A stretch of DNA of 24,036 bases from an uncultured Roseburia sp. (lineage in GTDB: Bacteria; Bacillota; Clostridia; Lachnospirales; Lachnospiraceae). Positions 1-8,112 of the stretch are shown one piece after another. A program made the translations under genes and the position numbers. A model generated the notes under the pieces. The model did no database searches, was not told where the DNA came from, and saw nothing but the letters and a program-made list of their open reading frames with translations. Position 1 is the first letter of the stretch. Each line of letters begins with the position of its first letter. The stretch covers positions 1-24,036 of the forward strand of contig CAJTYI010000042.1 of the NCBI GenBank assembly GCA_910584215.1. Direction: 5' to 3'.

Positions 1-171
1 CATAGCTGGATGCCCCAAAGGCACGCGCTAAGTACCTCGGGATTTGCGATATTGAAGAAAAAAGCAGAAACTGTGACGCCAAAGAGACGATGGATGCCGC
101 TTTCACTCATAGGAAAAGAAAAAGTTTACTATACTTAATAGAATAAATATGCAGCCATTATTCATAGGTAT
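1..171. other. left flank downstream of the rhamnosidase gene
   Basis: No confident gene or terminator. On the plus strand two frames are open for 45 or so codons (one begins HSWMPQRHALS, the other LDAPKARAKYLG), but without starts in the window and in conflicting frames. It may be the tail of a gene outside, a dispersed repeat, or nothing. Confidence 0.3.
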
Positions 172-2352
172 TCATCCAAATAACTTGGTTAAGAACCTAT
201 AGGTTCCTCTCTCTACATCACATTTTTTGCCGTCAATCACGATTGTGGCTTTCACAGGGGTAGTGATTTCATAGCACACCTTATCGCCCTCATATTGCCA
301 AAAAGATGTTACGGTGCCGTATGCGGTGTCCAGCGAAACCCGCATATAACCCAGCCGCCGATCGGGAACCGGCGCTATCGTCACTTCCTGGAAACCCGGG
401 CGCTCTTCGTTTGGCCGGATGCCCGCCGCCACGGAATACAGCCAGTCGACAACGGCTCCGTACGCATAATGATTATAAGAATTCATATCCGCACTCCACA
501 ATGACCCATCATCCCTGATTCCGTCCCAATGTTCCCAGATCGTAGTCGCCCCGTGGTTGACCTCATAGAGCCACGAGGGGTAATCCTCCTGCATAAGCAG
601 ACTGTACGCTGTTTTGGCATAGCCGTTTTCACTCAGCGCATACAAAAGATACGGTGTACCAACAAACCCCGTTTTGAGCTTACAGCCATTTTGTACGATC
701 ATATCATGGAGAAGCTTCGCTGTTTCCGCCACATGGTCTGTGAGGTGAAAATACAGTGCCAACACACATTCCGTCTGTGTCGTGTACTCTGTAAAAGTCT
801 TTTGAAATGTGGACACGATATTGCGGTACAGCGCTTCATATTCCACCATATCTTTTCCCAATACATGCCCCGCTTTTATGAGCAGTTCTGTCGAGTATGC
901 GTAAAACGCGCTGGCAATAAAATTGTCAGGCGTGACGCCGCGGTAACTGCCCTCGGGCGCATCGAGCGCCAGCCAGTCGCCGTAATGCTTGCGCCACATC
1001 AAATCGGAATCATCCGCACAGGTCCAAAGATATTCATCGAGACTGTCCCGCGTCATAAAATCTACCCAGCGCTTCATGGCCTCATAATTGCTCTCCAGAA
1101 TCTCCCGGTCGCCGAACATCAGATACAACTGCCAAGGAATGATAGTCATCGCATCCCCCCAGGCCGTGCTCGAGCGTGTTAAGAGCCAGAAATTGGGAAC
1201 CGTATCGGGAACGGAGCCATCCTCCCGTTGCTCTGCCCGCAGGTCTGAAAGCCATTTCGCAAAAAACCGCTTTGTATCATAATAATAGCTTGCAGTTTTC
1301 GCAAACACTTGCGCGTCGCCAAGCCAGCCCATGCGTTCGTCCCTCTGCGGACAATCGGTGGGAATATCAATAAAGTTGTCGAGCAGAGACCAGAGTGTAT
1401 TTTGGTATAGTTTATTGATCTTCTGGTCGCCCGTCTCGAGATAACCGGTACGCTTCATATCTGAATAGATTGCAACGGCGGTAAAGTCCGCCGCATGGAT
1501 ATCACCGGGATACTCATCTATTCTGACATACTGGAATCCAAAATAAGTGAAAAACGGATGGTAGGTCTGATGCCCTTCGCGGCAGATATATGTAAGCTTT
1601 GACTTCGCACTGCGATAATTCTGTGTATAGAAATTGCCCTCGGCGTCAAGCACTTCGGCGTGTGAGAGGACGATCCGCTCTCCTTCTTTTGCCGTCACGG
1701 TAAGCGCCACATATCCTGCAATATTCTGTCCGAAATCTATGACCTGCTCGCCTCTTGGCGTTGTGAATATGCGCACAGGTTTAAGCCGCTCATGTTCCGT
1801 TACGATTTCCCCTTCCTGCAAGATTAGCGTATCAACGGAAATACTGCTGCAAACGGCGGCAAATCCAATTTCTTTTATCGGGGCTGACGCATTGTACGTT
1901 TCTCCGTCATAAAGATCGGAAAACAGAATGCGGCTGGTGCATACGCTCCATGAAGCATCCGTTATCACACTGCAAACGCTTCCGTCCTCATATTCTATGA
2001 CAAGTTCCGCTATCACCGCACCCGGTGTTTCATGAATCCGCTTATCATTTTCACTGATTCTTCCCCTGTACCAGCCCTTGCCAAGGCAGATACACAGCCT
2101 GTTTTCTTTTGCAAGCATGGCAGTGACATCATATCGCTGATACTGCAATCTCGTCCGATAACTCGTGCAGCCGGGCGCAAGAATAAAATTTCCCACGCGT
2201 GTATCGTTTATTTTTGCCTCGTAAACACCTGTAGCGCTGACAAGAAGTACTGCCTTTTTAACCGGTCCCTTGGTGCGGATCTCTTTTGAAAACACGGGGC
2301 ACACCTCGCCGAGATCTGCGGGCGCACAAATCCATTTTGCATCTGTTATCAT
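172..2352 (-). CDS. alpha-L-rhamnosidase, GH78 family
   Basis: Predicted inverting glycoside hydrolase that releases terminal alpha-L-rhamnose from glycosides. There is no signal peptide, so it should act in the cytoplasm on imported oligosaccharides. The order is an N-terminal beta-rich carbohydrate-binding part (about 1-190), a concanavalin-like part (about 190-300), an (alpha/alpha)6 catalytic barrel (about 305-640) and a C-terminal beta domain. The family signature DCPQRDERMGW lies at residues 333-343, with Glu339 as likely general acid. WEHWDG at 606-611 supplies the likely general base Glu607. At 726 aa it is shorter than many GH78 enzymes but all core parts are present. I chose the ATG at 2352, because an upstream in-frame ATG at 2364 overlaps the AGAGG ribosome binding site. 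It starts 29 bp after the stop of the EAL-domain gene and is probably co-transcribed with it. Family call is firm; exact substrate is unknown. Confidence 0.93.
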   Translation of the reverse strand: MITDAKWICAPADLGEVCPVFSKEIRTKGPVKKAVLLVSATGVYEAKINDTRVGNFILAPGCTSYRTRLQYQRYDVTAMLAKENRLCICLGKGWYRGRISENDKRIHETPGAVIAELVIEYEDGSVCSVITDASWSVCTSRILFSDLYDGETYNASAPIKEIGFAAVCSSISVDTLILQEGEIVTEHERLKPVRIFTTPRGEQVIDFGQNIAGYVALTVTAKEGERIVLSHAEVLDAEGNFYTQNYRSAKSKLTYICREGHQTYHPFFTYFGFQYVRIDEYPGDIHAADFTAVAIYSDMKRTGYLETGDQKINKLYQNTLWSLLDNFIDIPTDCPQRDERMGWLGDAQVFAKTASYYYDTKRFFAKWLSDLRAEQREDGSVPDTVPNFWLLTRSSTAWGDAMTIIPWQLYLMFGDREILESNYEAMKRWVDFMTRDSLDEYLWTCADDSDLMWRKHYGDWLALDAPEGSYRGVTPDNFIASAFYAYSTELLIKAGHVLGKDMVEYEALYRNIVSTFQKTFTEYTTQTECVLALYFHLTDHVAETAKLLHDMIVQNGCKLKTGFVGTPYLLYALSENGYAKTAYSLLMQEDYPSWLYEVNHGATTIWEHWDGIRDDGSLWSADMNSYNHYAYGAVVDWLYSVAAGIRPNEERPGFQEVTIAPVPDRRLGYMRVSLDTAYGTVTSFWQYEGDKVCYEITTPVKATIVIDGKKCDVERGTYRFLTKLFG

Positions 2353-2381
2353 CTTTCCTCTCATTCTGCCGTCCCAGCGGC

Positions 2382-4058
2382 TTAACCGTCCGTCTTTTTC
2401 TGTGGAAGCCCCCGCACGAGCCTGCGGTAGGCATCCATCGGCATGGGCTTTGCGAAATAGTAGCCTTGAATATAGTTGCAGCCGAGCACGCTTAACATTT
2501 CTACCTGGTGCTTTTCCTCGACTCCCTCGGCGATCACCGGCATTTTAAGAGAATCCGCCATGCGGATGACCGACTCTACGATCTTTTCCCCCTTGAGTGT
2601 GGAAGAACCTTTGGAAAAGAACTTCATGTCAAGCTTTATCACGTCCAGATCTACATCCTTCAAAACATTGAGGGACGAGTACCCGCTGCCGAAATCATCC
2701 ATCAAAATCGTAAACCCCATCTTGTGCAGATTGGCGACCGAATCATAGATCACATGAGCGCTGTCAGAAAACATGCTTTCCGTCAACTCCAGATAAAGGT
2801 ATTTGGGTGAAATATCATATTTTTTAATCAGATTTGAGATCGACTCCAAAAAATGCGGCTGATACAGGTTCATTCGTGAGACATTGACCGAAATTGGCTC
2901 CGGTTCCCTGCCCTCATCGAGCTCCTGTCGGATAAATTGGCACACCTTATCCCATACATAGTAATCCAGTTTGGTGATAAAGCCGTTCTGCTCAAATACC
3001 GGAATAAACTCACCCGGTGAGACCAGTGTGCCGTCCGGCTTGCGCCAGCGCACCAGCGCCTCCGCTCCGTTCGGGCGGTACTCTTTGAGTTCGTATTTCG
3101 GCTGAAAATAGATGAGAAACTCCTCCTGCTCCAACGCCCGGTCCATTTCACTGACGATGCGCTGTTCCCGTTCCAGTTTTTCGCCCATCTCTTTTGTATA
3201 TAACGCCTGCGACACCATATAATGGCCTTTGCACTGCTTGGCCGCGATACAGGATTTGTCGTATATAACCGATACATCCATATCGTTATCCTCAATGATA
3301 TAGATTCCCGCCGCCGTGTTGATGTGATAGATATCTGCTGCGTATTCGCGCACACGCCTTTTGAGTTCTTCCAAGATATCTGCGATTTCCTGTACAGATT
3401 CAAAGGGTATACAGATACAAAAGATATCGCCGTTTATTCGGCCAAACGTCCCTTCCCTGCCCTTCATAATATCATGAATCTGGCTTGCCACATAACAAAT
3501 AAGCTTATCTCCGGTTTTCACACCGTAAAAAGCATTGATCATCTTAAAGCACTCGATATCAAAATGAATAAACGCAAATTTCAGCTCTTTCGTCTCGTCG
3601 AGCATATCGCGTGTAGCCTGGTAAAAACGCTGCTGATTGTAAATACCGGTCAGCGTGTCATACTCGAGCAGGCGCATCTTATTCTTACTGATAGCGTTCA
3701 TCACACGAAAACGTATGATTTCCGGTCGAAACGATTTGGGTATAAAATCCCACGCGCCAAGCTCTAAACATCTCTTCTCGTTTTCTACATCATCATCCGT
3801 GGTAGCCACGATTATAGGTATGTATTTGTATTCCGGGTGTCTGGCTACCTCTTCCATCACGTCAAATCCGTCCATCACCGGCATCACCAGGTCTAAGATC
3901 ACCACAGCAATCTCTGATCTGCGCTCTGCCAAAATTTCCAGCGCGATCTTTCCGTTTTCCGCCTCTATGATCTGATAACCTTCCCGCAGGATATCCGACA
4001 ATGTCAAGCGGTTGAGCCTGCTGTCGTCCACCAGTAAGATACTATTATTTCTCTTCAC
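2382..4058 (-). CDS. response regulator with degenerate GGDEF and intact EAL domain (c-di-GMP phosphodiesterase)
   Basis: Three-domain signalling protein of 558 aa. The receiver domain (about 5-122) has the acidic pair Asp11/Asp12, phospho-acceptor Asp56 in ILDLVMP, Thr87 and Lys108. The GGDEF-like domain (about 133-285) reads NGDIF at 209-213, so it is unlikely to make c-di-GMP; it may bind GTP or act as a scaffold. The EAL domain (about 305-545) keeps EAL at 333-335, Asn392, ELTES at 424-428, DDFGSG at 454-459, Lys475, Glu511 and QGYYF at 531-535, so hydrolysis of c-di-GMP to pGpG is expected. I chose the GTG start at 4058, which follows GGAGG by 5 nt; an in-frame ATG at 4070 overlaps that GGAGG. 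No histidine kinase gene is adjacent, so the phosphodonor is unknown. It lies upstream of the rhamnosidase gene and has a long leader with repeats. Confidence 0.92.
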   Translation of the reverse strand: MKRNNSILLVDDSRLNRLTLSDILREGYQIIEAENGKIALEILAERRSEIAVVILDLVMPVMDGFDVMEEVARHPEYKYIPIIVATTDDDVENEKRCLELGAWDFIPKSFRPEIIRFRVMNAISKNKMRLLEYDTLTGIYNQQRFYQATRDMLDETKELKFAFIHFDIECFKMINAFYGVKTGDKLICYVASQIHDIMKGREGTFGRINGDIFCICIPFESVQEIADILEELKRRVREYAADIYHINTAAGIYIIEDNDMDVSVIYDKSCIAAKQCKGHYMVSQALYTKEMGEKLEREQRIVSEMDRALEQEEFLIYFQPKYELKEYRPNGAEALVRWRKPDGTLVSPGEFIPVFEQNGFITKLDYYVWDKVCQFIRQELDEGREPEPISVNVSRMNLYQPHFLESISNLIKKYDISPKYLYLELTESMFSDSAHVIYDSVANLHKMGFTILMDDFGSGYSSLNVLKDVDLDVIKLDMKFFSKGSSTLKGEKIVESVIRMADSLKMPVIAEGVEEKHQVEMLSVLGCNYIQGYYFAKPMPMDAYRRLVRGLPQKKTDG

Positions 4059-4204
4059 TCTAACCTCCATGTCACAACTTTACTGTGACTTAAATCAGTG
4101 TGGAGAATCCACCGCCGTATATGACGCTGCCATACATGGCGTATTATTGGTATTCTCCTGCGCGAGAAATACTTGTAAGGCAAGTTTAGAACTTCTTCTC
4201 ACAT

Positions 4205-4274
4205 GAACTTGTTTCACATATATTATGCCTCAGACTACTTTTGATCTTGTTTCACATGTGAACTTGTTTCACAT
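4205..4274 (-). repeat. three direct copies of a 15-nt repeat in the leader of the EAL-domain gene
   Basis: On the minus strand the unit is ATGTGAAACAAGTTC. Copies lie at 4260-4274, 4243-4257 (one base different, AAGATC) and 4205-4219, so starts are 17 and 38 bp apart. At the junction of the first two copies is a perfect 12-bp palindrome, TTCACATGTGAA, at 4251-4262. The copies are downstream of the predicted promoter, so they could be operators acting as roadblocks or an RNA-level element. Nothing in the sequence decides between these. Confidence 0.6.
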
Positions 4275-4329
4275 TGATGCCACCTGGCATGAGCCTTAGC
4301 CGTACTTTTCACGCTAACCCTTATTATCT

Positions 4330-4358
4330 ATTATAAGAAAGTTTGCGAGAATCTTCAA
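4330..4358 (-). promoter_or_regulatory. sigma-A promoter for the EAL-domain response regulator
   Basis: On the minus strand, TTGAAG (4353-4358) and TATAAT (4330-4335) are separated by exactly 17 bp, followed by AT-rich DNA. The expected transcription start near 4323 gives a leader of about 265 nt before the GTG at 4058. No other gene lies between it and the regulator. The match is seen in the sequence; activity is inferred. Confidence 0.65.
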
Positions 4359-4468
4359 TCATTTTAAAAAAGTTTTGCCAATTTTTTCTAGAAATGTGAA
4401 AATTAAATAGGTTGTAACCCTTTGCACAAGTAATGATGCACGTTTGTATATCTTATCCTTAATGCAAA

Positions 4469-4518
4469 TACAGGCTTCCAAGGCCAATTTCAACCGAAAT
4501 TCACCCTGAAAACCTGTA
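4469..4518 (-). repeat. long imperfect hairpin downstream of carB
   Basis: Two 23-nt arms, 4469-4491 and 4496-4518, flank a 4-nt loop. Read as minus-strand RNA, the arms pair throughout with four G-U wobbles and a single mismatch; the innermost 6 bp (AAUUUC/GAAAUU) close a GGUU loop. It starts about 90 nt after the carB stop. There is no U-tract right after it, so it is not a textbook intrinsic terminator. It could protect the carB 3' end, help termination, or be a small dispersed element. Confidence 0.55.
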
Positions 4519-4609
4519 CGATTATATGCAGGAAAAGTTTACAGCGCTGGCTGCCCACTGTCATTTTCAACAGCATGCCTCTCAAGCAAATTATGACAGC
4601 TCTAATCTT

Positions 4610-7600
4610 TTACTGTCTCACGGTAATCTGTGCATGAAGCGTTTGCAGAGAATGAACCTCTCCGTTGCCCGCTTTCTGTACATAGAGGATTCCCTCTGCC
4701 GTTGACCGGGCGGCTGCAATCGTGGTCATATAAGGAATCTTGGCCTTGATTGCCGCTTTTCTCAGATAACTGTCATCGTGCTCACTGTCATCTCCCACCG
4801 GGGAATTGATGATGAGATCAATCTCACCGTTGGTAATCAAATCCAGCAGATTTGGCCTGCCCTCATAGAGTTTTTTCACCAAATCAGCTTTGATACCGGC
4901 CTCCTTTAGCAGTGCGCAGGTGCTTGCGGTAGCCAGTATTTTAAATCCGGCTTCCTCGAAAGCTTTGCCGATCTCAACAACCTCAGCTTTGTCTTTGCGG
5001 TTTACACTGATTAGTACCGTACCGCTCAAAGGCAGTTTCGTCTGTGTTGCCTCCTGCGCCTTAAAGAACGCTTCGCCCTCAGAGACAGACAGGCCAAGCA
5101 CCTCGCCCGTAGAGCGCATCTCAGGCCCTAAAACGGGGTCTACCTCGGGAAACATATTGAACGGGAACACCGCTTCTTTGACACCGTAATAGGGGATGTT
5201 CTGTTCTTTAAGCTCCGCCACAGGCGACGGTCTTCCCGTGATATCGGACGTGATAATCTCGGTTGCAAGCGGCACCATGCGGATATTACACACTTTTGAC
5301 ACCAAAGGCACCGTGCGTGACGCTCTTGGATTGGCCTCCAGCACGTACACTCTGCCGTTCTCAATCGCATACTGCATGTTCATAAGTCCGCGCACATGCA
5401 TCTCCTCCGCGATTTTTCTGGTATATTCTTTTATCGTCGCCACATTCTCTTCGGAAATATGTTTGGAGGGAATGATACACGCGGAATCACCGGAATGGAC
5501 TCCTGCAAGCTCTATATGCTCCATGACAGCCGGAACAAACGCGTGTGTACCGTCGCTGATGGCGTCCGCCTCGCACTCTGTCGCGTGATTTAAGAAGCGG
5601 TCAATCAAAATCGGCCGATCCGGCGTCACGCCAACTGCCGCCTGCATATAGCTGGTGAGACTGTCATCGTGATAGACGACCTCCATACCGCGCCCGCCCA
5701 ATACATAAGAAGGACGCACCATCACAGGATATCCGATACGGTGGGCGATTGCAAGCGCCTCCTCGACTGTGGAAGCCATGCCGGACTCCGGCATCGGTAT
5801 CTCCAATTTGTCCATCATGGCACGGAAGAGATCTCTGTCCTCCGCCAAATCGATCACGGATGGCGCCGTGCCTAAAATGCGCACGCCGTTCTTCTCTAAA
5901 TCGGCCGCCAGATTCAAAGGCGTCTGCCCGCCAAACTGGGCAATTACGCCCACCGGCTGCTCTTTTTTATAAATACTGAGCACATCTTCCAAGGTCAACG
6001 GTTCAAAGTAAAGTTTGTCGGAAGTATCATAGTCCGTCGATACCGTCTCCGGGTTACAGTTGACGATAATGGTCTCAAATCCCAGCTTTTTCAGTGCCAG
6101 AGAAGCGTGCACGCAACAATAGTCAAACTCGATCCCCTGTCCGATACGGTTGGGGCCGCCGCCGAGAATCATAATCTTAGGCTTATCGCTGCTGATCGGA
6201 TTCTTGTCCTCCGCATTATAAGTCGAATAGTAGTAGGCATTGTCCGGCGTACCGCTCACATGAACGCCCTCCCACGCTTCCTCAACGCCAAGCGCAATGC
6301 GCCGCTCGCGTATCTGCTGCTCAGGAATATCCAACAGGATACTCAGGTACTTGTCTGCAAATCCGTCCCTCTTTGCCTGAATGAGCTTTTCGTCGGCGGG
6401 AAGCGCCCCCCTGCATGATAAAAGCTCCTGCTCCTCCTGCGCCAACTCTTTCATCTGTTCGATAAACCATGCTTTCACACGCGTGATCTCGTGAAGTTCC
6501 TCGACGGTAGCACCCTTTTTTAAAGCCTCGTACATAGCGAAATGGCGTTCGCTCGACGGAGTAAGCAGCATCTGCAAAAGCTGTTCTTTTGTCAATGCCT
6601 CAAGCTTTGGAACCTGTCCAAGTCCGTAGCGCCCGATCTCTAAGGAACGAATCGCTTTCTGGAAAGCCTCTTTATAATTCTTACCGATGCTCATGACCTC
6701 GCCCACAGCGCGCATCTGCGTGCCAAGCTTGTCCTCGACGCCTTTAAACTTTTCAAAGGCCCAGCGGGCAAATTTGATCACCACATAGTCGCCGTCCGGC
6801 ACATATTTGTCCAGAGTACCGTACTTGCCACAGGGAATGTCTTTTAAGGTCAGGCCGGTCGCCAGCATGGCGCTCACAAGCGCAATCGGGAATCCCGTCG
6901 CCTTGGAAGCCAGGGCGGACGAGCGTGAAGTCCTGGGATTGATCTCAATCACGATAATCCGGTCGCTCACCGGATCATGGGCAAACTGGACATTGGTTCC
7001 TCCGATGACCTGCACCGATTCCACAATGCGGTATGCCTGATCCTGCAGGCGCTCCTGCAGTTCTTTGGAGATGGTAAGCATGGGGGCCGCACAGAAAGAA
7101 TCCCCGGTGTGTACGCCCATGGGATCGATGTTCTCGATAAAGCAGACGGTGATCATATTACCGTTGGCATCACGCACGACTTCAAGCTCGAGCTCTTCCC
7201 ATCCAAGGATGGACTCTTCCACCAGAACCTGACCTACCAGGCTGGCCTGCAGTCCTCTGGCACAGACTGTGCGCAGCTCGTCTTTGTTGTATACCAGACC
7301 GCCGCCTGCTCCTCCCATGGTGTAAGCGGGACGCAGGACGACAGGATATCCCAGCCTGTCGGCGATCGCAAGCGCCTCGTCCACCGTATAAGCGACCTCG
7401 CTGCGCGCCATCTCAATTCCCAGCGCATTCATGGCATTTTTGAACTCGATGCGGTCCTCGCCGCGCTCGATCGCGTCCACCTGCACACCGATTACCTTGA
7501 CCTGATATTTGTCAAGGATGCCTGCGCTCGCAAGCTCGGCGCAGAGATTGAGCCCGGACTGTCCGCCCAGATTGGGCAGCAGCGCGTCGGGGCGCTCCTT

Positions 7601-7837
7601 GGCAATAATCTGTTCCAGCCGTTCCTTATTAAGCGGCTCTATATATGTGACATCCGCTGTCTCCGGGTCGGTCATAATCGTAGCCGGATTGGAATTGACC
7701 AATACGATCTCATATCCCAGCTTTTTTAAAGCCTTGCAGGCCTGTGTGCCGGAATAGTCAAATTCGCAGGCCTGTCCTATAATAATAGGCCCCGAGCCTA
7801 TAATCAGCACCTTATGAATATCCGTTCTCTGTGACAT
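4610..7837 (-). CDS. carB: carbamoyl-phosphate synthase large subunit
   Basis: Makes carbamoyl phosphate from bicarbonate, ammonia (delivered by CarA from glutamine) and two ATP, for pyrimidine and arginine synthesis in the cytoplasm. At 1075 aa it has the usual full length. Two duplicated halves are clear: each opens with a nucleotide-binding motif (IIGSGPIIIGQACEFDYSG near residue 13, and ILGGGPNRIGQGIEFDYCC near 559) and each carries an ATP-grasp domain. The allosteric MGS-like domain fills about 935-1075. The start at 7837 follows AGGAGG with a 7-nt gap; an in-frame ATG 12 codons upstream lies before that binding site. carA is not adjacent on either side, which is less common than a carAB pair. 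A weak promoter candidate, TTTTAA-N17-TAAAAT, lies at 7969-7997 on the minus strand. Confidence 0.97.
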   Translation of the reverse strand: MSQRTDIHKVLIIGSGPIIIGQACEFDYSGTQACKALKKLGYEIVLVNSNPATIMTDPETADVTYIEPLNKERLEQIIAKERPDALLPNLGGQSGLNLCAELASAGILDKYQVKVIGVQVDAIERGEDRIEFKNAMNALGIEMARSEVAYTVDEALAIADRLGYPVVLRPAYTMGGAGGGLVYNKDELRTVCARGLQASLVGQVLVEESILGWEELELEVVRDANGNMITVCFIENIDPMGVHTGDSFCAAPMLTISKELQERLQDQAYRIVESVQVIGGTNVQFAHDPVSDRIIVIEINPRTSRSSALASKATGFPIALVSAMLATGLTLKDIPCGKYGTLDKYVPDGDYVVIKFARWAFEKFKGVEDKLGTQMRAVGEVMSIGKNYKEAFQKAIRSLEIGRYGLGQVPKLEALTKEQLLQMLLTPSSERHFAMYEALKKGATVEELHEITRVKAWFIEQMKELAQEEQELLSCRGALPADEKLIQAKRDGFADKYLSILLDIPEQQIRERRIALGVEEAWEGVHVSGTPDNAYYYSTYNAEDKNPISSDKPKIMILGGGPNRIGQGIEFDYCCVHASLALKKLGFETIIVNCNPETVSTDYDTSDKLYFEPLTLEDVLSIYKKEQPVGVIAQFGGQTPLNLAADLEKNGVRILGTAPSVIDLAEDRDLFRAMMDKLEIPMPESGMASTVEEALAIAHRIGYPVMVRPSYVLGGRGMEVVYHDDSLTSYMQAAVGVTPDRPILIDRFLNHATECEADAISDGTHAFVPAVMEHIELAGVHSGDSACIIPSKHISEENVATIKEYTRKIAEEMHVRGLMNMQYAIENGRVYVLEANPRASRTVPLVSKVCNIRMVPLATEIITSDITGRPSPVAELKEQNIPYYGVKEAVFPFNMFPEVDPVLGPEMRSTGEVLGLSVSEGEAFFKAQEATQTKLPLSGTVLISVNRKDKAEVVEIGKAFEEAGFKILATASTCALLKEAGIKADLVKKLYEGRPNLLDLITNGEIDLIINSPVGDDSEHDDSYLRKAAIKAKIPYMTTIAAARSTAEGILYVQKAGNGEVHSLQTLHAQITVRQ

Positions 7838-8063
7838 GTTGTAACCTCCTGTTTTCAAGTTCCGTCTCTGCAATGCTCATATAAAGGTTGCTTCCGTGCC
7901 GAGACAGTTTCAAATTCCCGCTTAACATTTCTTACACTGATGATATCCAGTTTCGCAGTCATTACTTTATTTTACCATAAAGCCATCTGTTTTAAAACCC
8001 TTTGTTCATCTTAGATTGACAGAAAAATATTGTGTACCTAACGGATATGATATAGGAACAAAC

Positions 8064-8093
8064 AAAAACCCGCCTGACAGTAAGCGGGTTTTT
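8064..8093 (-). terminator. intrinsic terminator of the hydrolase gene
   Basis: A perfect 10-bp stem (AAAAACCCGC at 8064-8073 with GCGGGTTTTT at 8084-8093) encloses a 10-nt loop. On the minus strand it lies 20 nt after the hydrolase stop codon and runs into a T-rich stretch. It isolates carB from the gene upstream, so carB needs its own promoter. The reverse orientation also has a T-tract. Confidence 0.85.
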
Positions 8094-8112
8094 AAGAATT
8101 ATTATCCGTTAT

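Larger units (their letters stand above)
4059..4609. other. 551-bp gap between the EAL-domain gene and carB
   Basis: It contains the EAL-gene leader with its three repeats (4205-4274), the promoter (4330-4358) and the long hairpin after carB (4469-4518). AT-rich DNA at 4360-4465 shows no gene. No open frame with a credible start and ribosome binding site was seen on either strand. A 15-codon frame on the minus strand in the leader lacks a properly spaced binding site. Confidence 0.6.

Noticed and set aside
1..143. 3' end of a plus-strand gene at the left edge
   Set aside because: Two overlapping frames are equally open and neither matches a family I recognise; the window is too short there to decide.
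529..1182. 217-codon plus-strand open frame
   Set aside because: It lies antisense within the rhamnosidase gene, has no binding site and no family resemblance.
4059..4323. c-di-GMP riboswitch in the leader of the EAL-domain gene
   Set aside because: The leader is long and near a c-di-GMP gene, but I could not find the conserved GEMM-type core.
6977..7729. 250-codon plus-strand open frame
   Set aside because: Antisense shadow of carB with no protein-family features.
8016..8044. Plus-strand promoter with TTGACA
   Set aside because: The -10 position reads TAACGG, and no plus-strand gene follows before the terminator and the antisense hydrolase gene.
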